Below, in pieces: positions 40,442-50,111 of a stretch of DNA of 64,000 nt. Where the stretch lies: contig NZ_CAMXWS010000001.1 of the NCBI RefSeq assembly GCF_947253065.1, positions 1-64,000 on the forward strand, in the 5' to 3' direction. Position numbers and translations under genes: made by a program. The notes beneath the pieces are model-generated. The model made no database searches, was not told where the DNA came from, and saw only the letters and a program-made list of their open reading frames with translations. The DNA comes from an uncultured Corynebacterium sp. GTDB lineage: Bacteria > Actinomycetota > Actinomycetes > Mycobacteriales > Mycobacteriaceae. Position 1 is the stretch's first letter. Each line of letters begins with the position of its first letter.

Positions 40442-41521
40442 ATGTCACCGAAAATTCCTCTGCCCCGCAATAAGGCGAAATCACAGGCGAAGCAGAAACA
40501 GGCGCATCGCCCCATTCCAGTGCCAGTAGAACGGTCGGTGGATTTCTGCCGTGTCTTCGTTGAGGGCAAAGCTCTGCCGGGTTCGATGCACTACACCAGC
40601 GCGATGGAACGCGTTAAGGAAGCAGCGAACGGCTACGTTTGGCTCTCGCTGCACGAACCGAGTGCGGAGCAAATGGAACGCGTTGCCGAGGAATTCGGCA
40701 TTCACGATCTAATTGTGGAGGACGCGGTTGCTGCGCACCAGCGCCCCAAGGTGGAGCGTTTCGGCGAGCAGCTGTTTATCGTTATCCGCACGGTTGTTTA
40801 CCGCGATGACGAAGAAGTGGATGACCTTCGTGAAATCATTTCCACTGGTGAGGTGCAAATGCTGGTGGGCGAAAACTTCGTGATCACCATCCGCCACGAT
40901 GCGGAGCTGCCCAACCTCACCCAGGAGCTCATTGAAGATCAAGAGATCGCGTCGCTTGGCCCTGCCGCTGTTGCGTGGAAGGTTGCTGACCACATCGTGG
41001 AGAATTATATGAAGGTCACTGCCTTTCTCTCCAGCGACGTGGATGAGCTCGAGAACGAAGTATTCACCCCACGTCAGCTGATCAACATCGACAAAATCTA
41101 CATGTACAAACGTGAGGTTTTGGAGATGCGCCACGCAACTGACCCGCTAGGCCCAGCGCTTCGATCAGGACTTGCGCTGCACAAAGACCTATTGAACAAG
41201 CCACTGCGCTCATATCTGCGCGATGTTCAGGACAACGCGATGATTGTCAGCGATAACGTCTCCGCGTTTGATGAGCGGCTTTCTTCGCTTCTCAACGCAT
41301 CGGTGGCCAAGGTTTCCATGCAGCAGAACTCCGACATGCGCACGATCTCCGCCGTCGTCGGTATGGCAGCGCTGCCGACGATGATCGCCGGTGTTTACGG
41401 AATGAACTTTGAGAACATGCCGGAGCTCAGCTTCCAGTACGCCTACCCCATCGTCTTATTGGTGATGTTCGGCTCAATTTTGGGTATGTACTGGTGGTTC
41501 CGGAAAAACCACTGGCTCTAG
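40442..41521 (+). CDS. corA: Magnesium/cobalt transporter CorA
   Basis: A 359-residue pentameric divalent-cation channel. A basic N terminus and a large cytosolic alpha/beta funnel domain lead to a long stalk helix and two C-terminal membrane helices. The selectivity motif Gly-Met-Asn is in 'IAGVYGMNFENMPEL' at the end of the first helix. The C terminus 'WWFRKNHWL' is basic, as in the family. The gene stands alone between ndh and a convergent thioesterase. Confidence 0.95.
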   Translation: MSPKIPLPRNKAKSQAKQKQAHRPIPVPVERSVDFCRVFVEGKALPGSMHYTSAMERVKEAANGYVWLSLHEPSAEQMERVAEEFGIHDLIVEDAVAAHQRPKVERFGEQLFIVIRTVVYRDDEEVDDLREIISTGEVQMLVGENFVITIRHDAELPNLTQELIEDQEIASLGPAAVAWKVADHIVENYMKVTAFLSSDVDELENEVFTPRQLINIDKIYMYKREVLEMRHATDPLGPALRSGLALHKDLLNKPLRSYLRDVQDNAMIVSDNVSAFDERLSSLLNASVAKVSMQQNSDMRTISAVVGMAALPTMIAGVYGMNFENMPELSFQYAYPIVLLVMFGSILGMYWWFRKNHWL

Positions 41522-41545
41522 AAGCAGCCAGCGTGGTCTCATGCT

Positions 41546-41980
41546 TTAGGAGCCCATCACCATTGTGCGCAGGCTGCAGATAGCGGCGAGCTTGCCCTCG
41601 GAGCGCATCTCAATGCGCCACAGCTGTGTACGACGGCCAACGTGTACTGGTGTGACCTCCGCTTCGATCTCACCGTCGGTGACGCTGCGCAGAAGATCGG
41701 TGCTGTTGTTCATACCAACAACGGGTGCTCCCGCTGCGACAAAGCCAGCGAACGAACCCATTGTTTCGCCGATGGAGCAGAACACTCCGCCGTTGACCAC
41801 GCCCGCTGGCTGGTGGTGCTTCGGTTGCGCCTGGACGGTAGCAACCATCTTTTCTGGACCGAATTCGGTGAATGTCAGGCCGATGAATTTGTCGAATTCA
41901 GTGGCTGCCGAGTTGAGCAGTGCGAGTTCTTCGTCATTGAGCTGGCGGTTTTGCAAGTGCTTCAGATCATTGATGTCCAT
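41546..41980 (-). CDS. PaaI-family thioesterase (hotdog fold)
   Basis: A 144-residue acyl-CoA or aryl-CoA thioesterase. The hotdog motif 'HHQPAGVVNGGVFCSIGETMGSFAG' carries the conserved His-x-x-N/Gly-Gly and the catalytic Glu. 'GRRTQLWRIEMRSEGKLAAICSLRTMV' forms the last strands. The ATG at 41980 gives 'MDINDLKHL'; an upstream ATG adds seven residues. The substrate is not predictable. Adjacent to, and divergent from, gnd. Confidence 0.9.
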   Translation of the reverse strand: MDINDLKHLQNRQLNDEELALLNSAATEFDKFIGLTFTEFGPEKMVATVQAQPKHHQPAGVVNGGVFCSIGETMGSFAGFVAAGAPVVGMNNSTDLLRSVTDGEIEAEVTPVHVGRRTQLWRIEMRSEGKLAAICSLRTMVMGS

Positions 41981-42083
41981 GTGATGTGACCTTAGCAACA
42001 AAACAAGTTTTTAAAGTCAGACAATCACATCTGTATTCAGAAATTCATTTCATGCTTTGCTCCACCGGGAAAATCACGTGCGT

Positions 42084-43607
42084 ATGCTCAAGGACATGAC
42101 TTCGAACGACGCATCTTCCACCAACGCTGCCCCTAACAGCACTGACACCGCTTCCGCCACCAGTCAGGCTCAAATCGGTGTCGTCGGCATGGCCGTGATG
42201 GGCTCGAATTTGGCCCGCAACTTCGCTTCCCGCGGCCACACTGTGGCCATCTTCAACCGCTCTCCGGAAAAGACTCGCGCGGTGATGGAACAGTACGGGG
42301 ATGAAGGAGCCTTCATCCCATCTGAAACGATCGAGGAATTTGTAGCTTCTTTGGAGCGTCCCCGTAAGGCCGTGATCATGGTGCAAGCTGGCAACGCCAC
42401 TGATGCTGTGATCAATCAACTCGTCGAGGCGATGGATGAGGGCGACATCATCATTGATGGTGGCAATTCGCTTTTCACTGACACGATCCGACGTGAGAAG
42501 GAAGTCGCTGCAGCTGGACGCCACTTCGTCGGAGCCGGCATTTCCGGCGGTGAGGAAGGTGCACTGCGCGGCCCATCGATCATGCCGGGTGGCCCGAAGG
42601 AGTCGTGGGAGACCCTCGGTCCCCTGCTCGAGGACATCTCCGCGAAAGTCGATGGTGTTCCTTGCGTGACCCACATCGGCCCGGACGGCGCCGGCCACTT
42701 TGTCAAGATGGTGCACAACGGCATCGAATACGCAGACATGCAGGTCATCGGCGAGGCCTATCACCTGTTGCGCTACGGAGCAGGCATCGAACCGGCTGAG
42801 CTGGCGGAGATCTTCTCTGAGTGGAACCAGGGTGATTTGGATTCTTACTTGATTGAGATCACTGCCGAGGTCCTGCGCCAGGTAGATGCGAAGACCGGCA
42901 AGCCGTTCATCGACATTATTGTCGACGCTGCAGGTCAGAAGGGCACCGGCCGCTGGACGGTGAAGGAAGCGCTCGATTTGGGTGTTCCGACCACGGGTAT
43001 CGGCGAGGCGGTCTTTGCACGTGCGCTGTCTTCCGCTCTCGCCCAGCGCGAGGCGGTCAAGGAAACCGGCTTGCCTTCTGGCGAGACTGCAACACTCGAA
43101 TCGCTCGGCGTGGACAAGGAACAGTTCGTCGAGGACGTTCGTCGCGCCCTCTACGCATCGAAGCTGGTTGCCTACGCGCAAGGGTTTGATGAGATCAACG
43201 CTGGCTCGCAGGAATACGGTTGGGGCCTGAAGCCACAGGATCTGGCCACCATTTGGCGTGGCGGTTGCATCATTCGTGCGAAGTTCCTCAACCGCATCAC
43301 TGAGGCATACAACAACGATCCGCAGCTGCCGTCGCTGCTGCTGGATCCATACTTCCGTGGTGAGCTGGAGAATGGTCTGATCGACTCCTGGCGTCGTGTC
43401 GTCATTACGGCCACCCAGCTGGGTCTGCCGATCCCGGTCTTTGCTTCGAGTCTCTCCTACTACGATTCGTTGCGTTCTGATCGTTTGCCGGCGGCCCTGA
43501 TTCAGGGTCAGCGTGACTTCTTCGGCGCGCACACCTATAAGCGCGTGGATATGGAAGGCACCTACCACACGACGTGGTCAGGTGAACGCGAGGAAATCAG
43601 CTACTAA
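42084..43607 (+). CDS. gnd: 6-phosphogluconate dehydrogenase, decarboxylating
   Basis: About 507 residues. Converts 6-phosphogluconate to ribulose 5-phosphate and CO2 with NADP, in the oxidative pentose phosphate pathway. The dinucleotide fold is 'IGVVGMAVMGSNLARNFASRG' and 'IFNRSPEKTR'. Substrate motifs are 'GAGISGGEEGA', 'THIGPDGAGHFVKMVHNGIEYADMQ' and 'KGTGRWTVK'. The N terminus has a Ser/Thr/Ala-rich extension of about 30 residues before the fold. Start at ATG 42084 or 42096; neither has a strong RBS. Confidence 0.95.
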   Translation: MLKDMTSNDASSTNAAPNSTDTASATSQAQIGVVGMAVMGSNLARNFASRGHTVAIFNRSPEKTRAVMEQYGDEGAFIPSETIEEFVASLERPRKAVIMVQAGNATDAVINQLVEAMDEGDIIIDGGNSLFTDTIRREKEVAAAGRHFVGAGISGGEEGALRGPSIMPGGPKESWETLGPLLEDISAKVDGVPCVTHIGPDGAGHFVKMVHNGIEYADMQVIGEAYHLLRYGAGIEPAELAEIFSEWNQGDLDSYLIEITAEVLRQVDAKTGKPFIDIIVDAAGQKGTGRWTVKEALDLGVPTTGIGEAVFARALSSALAQREAVKETGLPSGETATLESLGVDKEQFVEDVRRALYASKLVAYAQGFDEINAGSQEYGWGLKPQDLATIWRGGCIIRAKFLNRITEAYNNDPQLPSLLLDPYFRGELENGLIDSWRRVVITATQLGLPIPVFASSLSYYDSLRSDRLPAALIQGQRDFFGAHTYKRVDMEGTYHTTWSGEREEISY

Positions 43608-43670
43608 TAGCACCAGCACTGCGCGTTGCGCAGACTCAGGCACCGCGGGTAAGTCACTAGACTTCCCTCG

Positions 43671-45011
43671 GTGCCTTCTTTTTCTGAATTGGGGCTTCCA
43701 CGCCCCCTGGTCGATGTCCTGAACAAGCAGAGCATCACCGAGCCATTCCCTATTCAGGCCGCAGCGATTCCCGCTGTCCTTGACGGACGCGACGTTCTTG
43801 GCCGTGGCCCTACCGGTTCGGGCAAGACATTCTCATTTGGTCTTCCCATGCTTGCGCTCTTGAGCGGCAAGCCGTCGGGTCCGGGACGTCCACGGGGGCT
43901 TGTTCTTGCGCCGACGCGCGAGCTTGCTGCGCAGATCCGTCAGCGTCTCGATGAGCCCGCGGCAGCTCTCAACCTCCGGGTTATCGAAGTCGTTGGTGGG
44001 GTGAATATCAACCACCACATTCGCTCTCTCGCCGCCCCGGTAGATTTGCTCGTGGCTACACCTGGGCGCGCCCAGGACTTGATCAATCAGGGCAAGCTGA
44101 GCTTCGATGACGTCGCCATCACAGCTATCGACGAGGCCGACCAGATGGCAGACATGGGCTTTTTACCTCAGGTGCGCAAGCTTCTCGACGCCACACCTGA
44201 AACCGGGCAGCGGCTGTTGTTCTCGGCAACGCTGGATGGCGACGTCGATAAGCTTGTGCGCAGTTATCTCACAGATCCGGTGACGCACTCGACTGCGCCT
44301 GTTGCTGCGGCTGTGGATTCGATGGAGCACTACGAGTTACTCGTGGGTACGCGTGAAGCGCGCAATGAGATCGTCCCCTTGATCGCTGCGCGTGAGGGCA
44401 AAACGATCATGTTCATGCGCACGAAGCATGGCGTAGATCGCCAGGTGAAAAAGCTGCGTCGCGTCGGCGTGAATGCGCAAGGAATCCATGGTGACAAAAG
44501 CCAGGGTGCGCGCACTCGTGCGATCGAAGGTTTTGCTGATGGCAGCCTTCCCGTGCTGGTGGCGACGGACATCGCTGCGCGTGGTATCGATATCAGCGAT
44601 GTGTCGCTCGTGGTTCACGTTGATCCGCCTGCTGAGCACAAGGCCTACCTGCATAGGGCCGGACGAACCGCACGTGCTGGTACCTCCGGTACGGTGGTCA
44701 CCCTCGTGATGGATGAGCAACGCAAGGACGTAGACCAGCTCCTGCGTAAAGCTGGAGTGAAAGCGGAAAAGGTCGAGGTTAACGCGGGGTCTGGTGAGCT
44801 TGCTAAAATCACGGGAGCGCGTGAGCCGAATGGTGAACCGCTTCCCCCGCCGGGCCAGACTGCAGCTTCCCTTTCATCCCGCAATCAGCGTTCGGGAAAT
44901 TCGCGGCGTGGACGGCAACGACAAAACGGCCAATCTAAATCTAACGGTGGGCGTCGCCGACAAAGGAGTTCCCGGCGCCAGGGCGGGTCCCGCCCAAGCT
45001 CAGGACGCTGA
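43671..45011 (+). CDS. DEAD-box ATP-dependent RNA helicase (RhlE-like)
   Basis: 446 residues. Q-motif region 'EPFPIQAAAIP', motif I 'GPTGSGKT', Ia 'APTRELAAQ', Ib 'VATPGR', II 'DEAD', III 'SAT', V 'ATDIAARGIDI', VI 'HRAGRTARAG'. A basic, Arg/Gly/Ser/Gln-rich C-terminal tail (about residues 395-446) suggests nonspecific RNA binding. Likely roles are RNA unwinding in ribosome assembly or cold adaptation. The start is GTG 43671 in 'VPSFSELGLP'. An 11-mer copy lies inside. Confidence 0.92.
   Translation: MPSFSELGLPRPLVDVLNKQSITEPFPIQAAAIPAVLDGRDVLGRGPTGSGKTFSFGLPMLALLSGKPSGPGRPRGLVLAPTRELAAQIRQRLDEPAAALNLRVIEVVGGVNINHHIRSLAAPVDLLVATPGRAQDLINQGKLSFDDVAITAIDEADQMADMGFLPQVRKLLDATPETGQRLLFSATLDGDVDKLVRSYLTDPVTHSTAPVAAAVDSMEHYELLVGTREARNEIVPLIAAREGKTIMFMRTKHGVDRQVKKLRRVGVNAQGIHGDKSQGARTRAIEGFADGSLPVLVATDIAARGIDISDVSLVVHVDPPAEHKAYLHRAGRTARAGTSGTVVTLVMDEQRKDVDQLLRKAGVKAEKVEVNAGSGELAKITGAREPNGEPLPPPGQTAASLSSRNQRSGNSRRGRQRQNGQSKSNGGRRRQRSSRRQGGSRPSSGR
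44244..44254 (-). repeat. Dispersed 11-mer, copy 11
   Basis: Inside the DEAD-box helicase gene, antisense; the gene reads D-V-D-K-L. Minus-strand flank TCGCC fits NCNCC. Confidence 0.85.
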
Positions 45012-45033
45012 GCTGTAAAGCGTTAAACCACTC

Positions 45034-46416
45034 ATGGACATATTGATTTCCATCCTTGCCTTGATCGGCTTCGTGCTGCTCACGGCTTCTACCGGCCTCT
45101 TCGTGGCCATCGAGTTCGCGATGACGGGTCTAGAACGATCGACCATTGAAGCCCACGTCCAAGAAAAGGACGATAAAACTGCACGTGCGGTGCAGCGCGA
45201 TCACAGTAATCTGTCCTTCGTGCTCTCCGGTGCGCAGCTGGGCATCACGGTGACCACACTTGCTACGGGCTTTCTTGCCGAGCCGGTGCTTGCCCGGTTC
45301 TTCACTCCCCTTCTGGAATTGTTTGGGCTTAGCGAATCTGCCTCGCGCCCCGTGGCGTTGATTCTCGCCCTCATCGTGGCAACAACGTTGTCGATGGTGT
45401 TTGGTGAGCTGGTGCCGAAGAACCTTGCCATTACTCACCCACTCCCGACTGCACGCTTTGTTGTTCCTCCAGTGAATGCTTTCAACACTGTCTTCACGTG
45501 GTTCATCAAGGGCATGAATGCTTCCGCGAACTGGTTCGTGCGCAAGCTCGGTATCGAGCCTGCAGATGAGCTGGCTTCGGCCCGTTCTGGCTCTGAGCTC
45601 GGCGCCATGGTGCGTAGCTCCGCTGAGGCCGGTGGCTTGGACGCAGCTACGGCACAAATGCTTGATCGCTCTCTCCAGTTCGGGGAGACCACCGCGGAGG
45701 AAGTCATGTCTCCGCGGTCAACGGTGAATTCTTTGGATGTAGACGACACTGTCAGCGATCTCATCGCCCTCGCGATAGAAACTGGCCACTCGCGCTTCCC
45801 AGTGCGCCGGGGCGACCTTGACGACACTGTCGGTCTGGTCCACATCAAGGACGCCTTCTCAGTTCCCCGTGATGAGCGCGCCACCACTCGGCTGGGTAGC
45901 TTGGCTAAGCCAGTTTCCTTCGTTCCCGGCACCCTCGACGGAGATGCAGTGCTCAACCAGGTGCGTTCTGCTGGTTCTCAGATGGTTCTCGTCGCCGATG
46001 AATATGGCGGCACCCAAGGCATCGTCACCATTGAGGATGTCGTCGAAGAGATCCTCGGCGAGGTGTACGACGAATACGATGATCGCGAGTCGGAGCGGGA
46101 CTTCCTCCGCTTTGGTTCATCGTGGGAAGTTTCCGGCCTCGTGCGTCTCGACGAGCTCGCCGAGCGCACAAGCTACCTTGCCCCTGATGGGCCATATGAG
46201 ACCCTGGGTGGTTTGATCATGTTCGCCCTGGGCCGTCTCCCCCAGGTCGGCGATTCCGTGGTCCTGCCTGTGTCTGGGAACGAACTGCAGGATGATTTCG
46301 AAAGTGGCAATGCTGGCCGCTGGGTCGCCCGGGTATCGGTAATGGAAGGACGCCGCTTGGATAAGGCGATTCTCACTCCGATTTCTAATGAAGAAGCTGC
46401 GGGGTGGAACCAATGA
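45034..46416 (+). CDS. CNNM/CorC-type transporter-associated membrane protein (hemolysin family) 1
   Basis: 460 residues. The DUF21 membrane domain (about 1-190) starts 'ILISILALIGFVLLTASTGLFVAIEFAM'-like and contains 'GAQLGITVTTLATGFLAEP' and 'FGELVPKNLAI'. A CBS pair follows (about 215-340: 'VMSPRSTVNSLDVDD', 'LVADEYGGTQGIVTIEDVVEEILGEVYDEYD'), then a C-terminal CorC/HlyC domain. Members are linked to Mg/Co efflux or to membrane-stress tolerance. It overlaps the second paralogue by 4 bp. Confidence 0.92.
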   Translation: MDILISILALIGFVLLTASTGLFVAIEFAMTGLERSTIEAHVQEKDDKTARAVQRDHSNLSFVLSGAQLGITVTTLATGFLAEPVLARFFTPLLELFGLSESASRPVALILALIVATTLSMVFGELVPKNLAITHPLPTARFVVPPVNAFNTVFTWFIKGMNASANWFVRKLGIEPADELASARSGSELGAMVRSSAEAGGLDAATAQMLDRSLQFGETTAEEVMSPRSTVNSLDVDDTVSDLIALAIETGHSRFPVRRGDLDDTVGLVHIKDAFSVPRDERATTRLGSLAKPVSFVPGTLDGDAVLNQVRSAGSQMVLVADEYGGTQGIVTIEDVVEEILGEVYDEYDDRESERDFLRFGSSWEVSGLVRLDELAERTSYLAPDGPYETLGGLIMFALGRLPQVGDSVVLPVSGNELQDDFESGNAGRWVARVSVMEGRRLDKAILTPISNEEAAGWNQ

Positions 46417-47465
46417 GCATTTGGGTAGCCATTCTCCTCATCATCGGCCTACTACTGGCGAATGCCTTCTTCGTAGCATCCGAATTCGCTCTCGTGTCAT
46501 CCCGCCGCGACCGCCTCGAATCCATGCTTGCTCAGGGCAAAACTGGTGCACGCCGTCCTTTGGAGGCGACTGAACACCTTTCTTTGTATCTGGCTGGTGC
46601 TCAGTTCGGTATCACGATTGCCTCGTTGATCTTGGGCAAGGTTGCTGAGCCAGCGATTGCTCATTTCCTCGAGGAGCCGTTCACTGGGCTTGGACTCCCG
46701 GAGAATCTTCTCCACCCCTTCTCCTTCATCATCGCACTGCTGCTCATCACGGTTTTGCACATCATTTTCGGTGAGATGATCCCGAAGAATATCGCGATCG
46801 CGGGTCCAGAAACCCTCGCTGTGTGGCTGACTCCGGCGATGGACTTGTGGGTGAAGGTCACCCGCCCGTTGATCTACGCATTGAACGAGCTCGCGCGACA
46901 CACGCTCAAGCTTTTCGGCGTCGAGCAGCGCGATGAGCTCGATACCACTGTTGACCAGGAGCAGCTGGCCAACATGATTCAGGAATCCAGGCAGGAAGGG
47001 CTTCTCGACGCAGAGGAGACCGCCCGCCTTGCTAATGCACTGTCCTCCGAATACCGCAGTTTGAAGGAAGTAATGATCCCGATCGCGGATGTGGTGACAA
47101 TCCCGTATTCCCGCGGTGGTATCGCGCTTTCGGCTTTGGAGCGCGCTGTACAGGACACCGGCTTCTCCCGTTTCCCCGTTGCGGGTTCCGATGGCGCACT
47201 GCTCGGGTATATCCACGTCAAGGACGTACTGGACCTTCTGGAATCGGAGGCTGCTAACCCAATCATTCCGCAGAACCGCGTGCGTCGACTGAGCATTGTC
47301 GATGGCTCCGGCACACTGGATGAAGCTTTGACATCCATGCACCGTCGCTCCGCGCACTTGGCACAGGTTCGTGACAATGGAGAGTTGGTTGGTGTTCTCG
47401 CGCTCGAGGATCTCATTGAGGAATACGTGGGCACCGTGGCTGACTGGACCCACGAAGGCAACTGA
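46413..47465 (+). CDS. CNNM/CorC-type membrane protein (hemolysin family) 2
   Basis: 350 residues. The same DUF21 + CBS-pair plan as the preceding gene ('LLLANAFFVASEFALVSSRRDR', 'GAQFGITIASLILGKVAEP', 'FGEMIPKNIAIAGP', CBS from about 205). It ends shortly after the second CBS domain and lacks the CorC/HlyC C-terminal domain, so the pair may form a heteromer in which only one subunit carries that domain. ATGA overlap upstream and TGATG overlap downstream indicate a three-gene operon. Confidence 0.92.
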   Translation: MSIWVAILLIIGLLLANAFFVASEFALVSSRRDRLESMLAQGKTGARRPLEATEHLSLYLAGAQFGITIASLILGKVAEPAIAHFLEEPFTGLGLPENLLHPFSFIIALLLITVLHIIFGEMIPKNIAIAGPETLAVWLTPAMDLWVKVTRPLIYALNELARHTLKLFGVEQRDELDTTVDQEQLANMIQESRQEGLLDAEETARLANALSSEYRSLKEVMIPIADVVTIPYSRGGIALSALERAVQDTGFSRFPVAGSDGALLGYIHVKDVLDLLESEAANPIIPQNRVRRLSIVDGSGTLDEALTSMHRRSAHLAQVRDNGELVGVLALEDLIEEYVGTVADWTHEGN

Positions 47466-48349
47466 TGTCTGTCGATGTCGCCCATAAGCTCACTCGTAAC
47501 GAGTGGCAGGACCAGATGCGCGCGCACGAGGAGCGCGCTGCACAGTGGATTGATCCGCATCTGGCACGCCGTTCGCGGGGGCAGAAACATCCGATCTGGG
47601 ACTTCCTCTTCGACTATTACGCAGTGCGCCCAGCGCACGTCATGCGTTGGCATCCAGGGCTGAACACAGCGCTTATCGACGCCGCCGATGCGCCGCACGC
47701 CCATTGGCGCGACTACCGGGTGGAGTCGGATGGGACGGTAAGTACGGTAAGTGCGGACGTCGAAAAGTTCTTAACGCACCGCGGCAATGCGATGGACAAA
47801 GTGCTGACCTTGCTACGTGCTTCTGAGTCCAATCGCGCGCAATTCGACTGTTTCGGTCTTCATGAATGGGCGATGGTCTACCGCACCGATACTCCGCGGC
47901 ATGACCTGCCGCTTCGCCTAGGAGCTGAAGGAACCAACGCAGTTGTAGAAAGCCACGATATTAAGTGCACGCACTACGACGCGTTCCGTTTCTTCACTCC
48001 CCCAGCTAGACCCCTGAATCTCACGGTGCTCAACAGCACAACGCGCCCTGAGCACGAACAAAAAGGCTGCCTGCACGTGGGCATGGACTTATTCAAATGG
48101 GCAGTGAAAATGGAACCGCTCGTGCCTGGCGATCTGCTTTTGGATTGCTTCGAGCTCGCCCGCGATATTCGCCTCTTGGACATGGAGGCCTCTCCATACG
48201 ACTGTCGTGGGCTCGGCTATGGCGTTGTAGCTATTGAAACCGCAGAGGGTAAAGCGGAATATGTTTCTCGCCAACGAGCATTCACCGAGCGCGCAGATCT
48301 CTTGCGACACCAGCTCATAGCGATCCTTGAGCACGTGTGCGAGGGCTAG
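47465..48349 (+). CDS. Conserved actinobacterial protein, often annotated 3-methyladenine DNA glycosylase
   Basis: 294 residues, cytosolic, no membrane segment. Conserved-looking text includes 'HPIWDFLFDYYAVRPAHVMRWHPGL', 'DCFGLHEWAMVYR', 'HYDAFRFFTP' and 'DLFKWAVKMEPLVPGDLLLDCFELARDIR', rich in His, Trp and Tyr, as in a metal or ligand pocket. Databases, as I recall, call this family 3-methyladenine DNA glycosylase, but I see no HhH or AAG glycosylase motif, so I do not trust that function. It starts on the stop codon of the CNNM gene (TGATG). An 11-mer copy lies inside. Confidence 0.7.
   Translation: MSVDVAHKLTRNEWQDQMRAHEERAAQWIDPHLARRSRGQKHPIWDFLFDYYAVRPAHVMRWHPGLNTALIDAADAPHAHWRDYRVESDGTVSTVSADVEKFLTHRGNAMDKVLTLLRASESNRAQFDCFGLHEWAMVYRTDTPRHDLPLRLGAEGTNAVVESHDIKCTHYDAFRFFTPPARPLNLTVLNSTTRPEHEQKGCLHVGMDLFKWAVKMEPLVPGDLLLDCFELARDIRLLDMEASPYDCRGLGYGVVAIETAEGKAEYVSRQRAFTERADLLRHQLIAILEHVCEG
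47671..47681 (+). repeat. Dispersed 11-mer, copy 12
   Basis: Inside the conserved gene at 47465-48349, sense, read as A-L-I-D-A. Flank CCGCC fits NCNCC. Confidence 0.85.
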
Positions 48350-48388
48350 ACTAGGTGGGACGAAGTCTGCTCGAAAGGGGCTTGCGCC

Positions 48389-49852
48389 ATGGGACGGCAC
48401 TCCACCGGTAAGAACAACTACTCGCTGTCTAAGGGGCTCATCGCGCTCCTTGTTGTGATCGCACTTGTGATCGCAGCCGTCGTGTTGTGGTTGATGCAGC
48501 GCGGCGACAGCAATTCCAGCGGCGAGGGCAACGCTGCTGGTGAGCAGCAGGAGTGTGTCTCAGGCGAGTTGGAACTTCCACTCGCGGCGGCAAACAAAGC
48601 AATCGGCGAAAAGCTCGTCGGGGAATACGCCGCTTCGAACCCGGTGGTGCGTGATTACTGCATCAAACCGACGTACGTCGACTCCATTGAAGATGCAGCG
48701 GTCTACATCGCCCCGCGCACCCCGATTTCCGAAGAAGAAATTAAGGCTGCCGGACGCAGTGCTGCAACCAATGAACCGCCAGCAGTTCATGCCTCACCCG
48801 TCGGTCTCGCTGCGCAGGATGATGCTGTTGCAGACGCAGCTTCATCCGACATCTCAAAGGTAGTCTTCGCCACTGATGAGCAGCCTGAAGCTTCAGCACT
48901 TGTGGCTAACCAGGTGGCAGATTCCGAGGAAGCAGCCACCGAGGCGCTCGACAAACAGCGCGTTGGCACCACAGCTGAAGGTGCAGGCAAACCTGACGCC
49001 GCGGTAGCTACCACTGAAGACAACGCTCCTGAAGGATCAGCCTTCACCGCTCTCGATGGTGCGGACCTGGTATACAACGCAATCCCGTTGAACACCACCG
49101 GGAACGTTAACGAAGAACAGACCCGTGCTGCCCAGGCATTCACCGATTACGCCGGCAAGATGTTCATTGATGCTTCCGGCGAAGCAGAGCACACCGATCT
49201 AAGCACTATCGGTGCACCTGTTTGGAAGGCAGCCGCACCCGCGAATGGCACACGCGTGACCGGTGATGAGAAGGCTCCTGAGGAGCAAGCTGATGCCGAG
49301 CAGACTGCTTCCGGTGAACCTGCGAATACGATCTTCGTGCTTGATACATCTATCCACATGTCGGAATTCAATGACACAGCCGCGACCGCGATCGACGAGA
49401 TCGCGCCGATGCTTACCGACGGCGGCAACCAAGTCGCCCTCTGGAACTACTCCTCCCCGCTCACCCCGGGCGTGACCAAGGGCTACCGTGCAAATGTCGC
49501 CCTCACTGATGATCCGAATTCTGTAATCGGCACTGCTCATCGCTTCATCAACGGCGGCCAGCCGCAAACCCGCGAGGCTGTGCGTGCTGCAGTGGACTAT
49601 GCTGTCACCGAATCAGCACCTGATCATCCGGTGCGCATTGTCCTGATCACCTCCGGTTCAGCCGACATCGCCGATGACTACGCATTGCAGGCTCTTGCCG
49701 ATGCTAAGGACAATGGCGTGTCCCTGACCATTGTCCGCACCGGCAACGGCGAGCCAGATGAGAAGCTCGCCGAAACCGCTGAGCGCACTACCGACGCGGC
49801 TTCGCCGGCCGATCTCAACGCAGCCATCCGCTCCGCTGCCGGGGTGAACTAG
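48389..49852 (+). CDS. Membrane-anchored von Willebrand factor A-domain protein
   Basis: 487 residues. A basic cytosolic start and one membrane helix (about 14-36, 'GLIALLVVIALVIAAVVLWLM') are followed by an Asp/Glu/Ala-rich extracytoplasmic region with two Cys ('QECVSG', 'RDYCIKP'). A VWA domain begins at about residue 310, with a MIDAS-like 'FVLDTSIHMSEFND' in place of D-x-S-x-S. The middle part (150-290) is low-complexity and acidic. It resembles a substrate-binding/VWA surface sensor; partner unknown. The RBS GAAAGGGG is upstream. Confidence 0.82.
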   Translation: MGRHSTGKNNYSLSKGLIALLVVIALVIAAVVLWLMQRGDSNSSGEGNAAGEQQECVSGELELPLAAANKAIGEKLVGEYAASNPVVRDYCIKPTYVDSIEDAAVYIAPRTPISEEEIKAAGRSAATNEPPAVHASPVGLAAQDDAVADAASSDISKVVFATDEQPEASALVANQVADSEEAATEALDKQRVGTTAEGAGKPDAAVATTEDNAPEGSAFTALDGADLVYNAIPLNTTGNVNEEQTRAAQAFTDYAGKMFIDASGEAEHTDLSTIGAPVWKAAAPANGTRVTGDEKAPEEQADAEQTASGEPANTIFVLDTSIHMSEFNDTAATAIDEIAPMLTDGGNQVALWNYSSPLTPGVTKGYRANVALTDDPNSVIGTAHRFINGGQPQTREAVRAAVDYAVTESAPDHPVRIVLITSGSADIADDYALQALADAKDNGVSLTIVRTGNGEPDEKLAETAERTTDAASPADLNAAIRSAAGVN

Positions 49853-50049
49853 CCATAGCCCTCTTGGTCAAGGCGCGCTTGTTCGCCAGGCACGCCGAGT
49901 GACCGGTGGATTTAGATTGCATCTGCCCGACTGGGAAGCTCTAAAAGTCCAGGTCAAAACTACTTCACGATGAAACTACGTAATCTAGATCCACACCAGT
50001 CGGTAAGAACCCAGCATGCAATTACTTCCGCCTCCGCCTGAGACATAGC

Positions 50050-50083
50050 AAAAAGGTGCGGCCCCGCTATGGGGAACCGCACC
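50050..50083 (-). terminator. Terminator of the resR-like gene
   Basis: On the minus strand the stem GGTGCGG-TT-CCCC / GGGG-CCGCACC is followed by TTTTTGC. The rest of 49853-50049 shows no gene or clear signal. Confidence 0.85.
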
Positions 50084-50111
50084 CTATGTACTTGGGAGTA
50101 ACTAAGACTTT

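Noticed and set aside
42045..43568. 507-codon open frame opposite gnd
   Set aside because: Shadow of gnd in the opposite strand; no recognisable domain.
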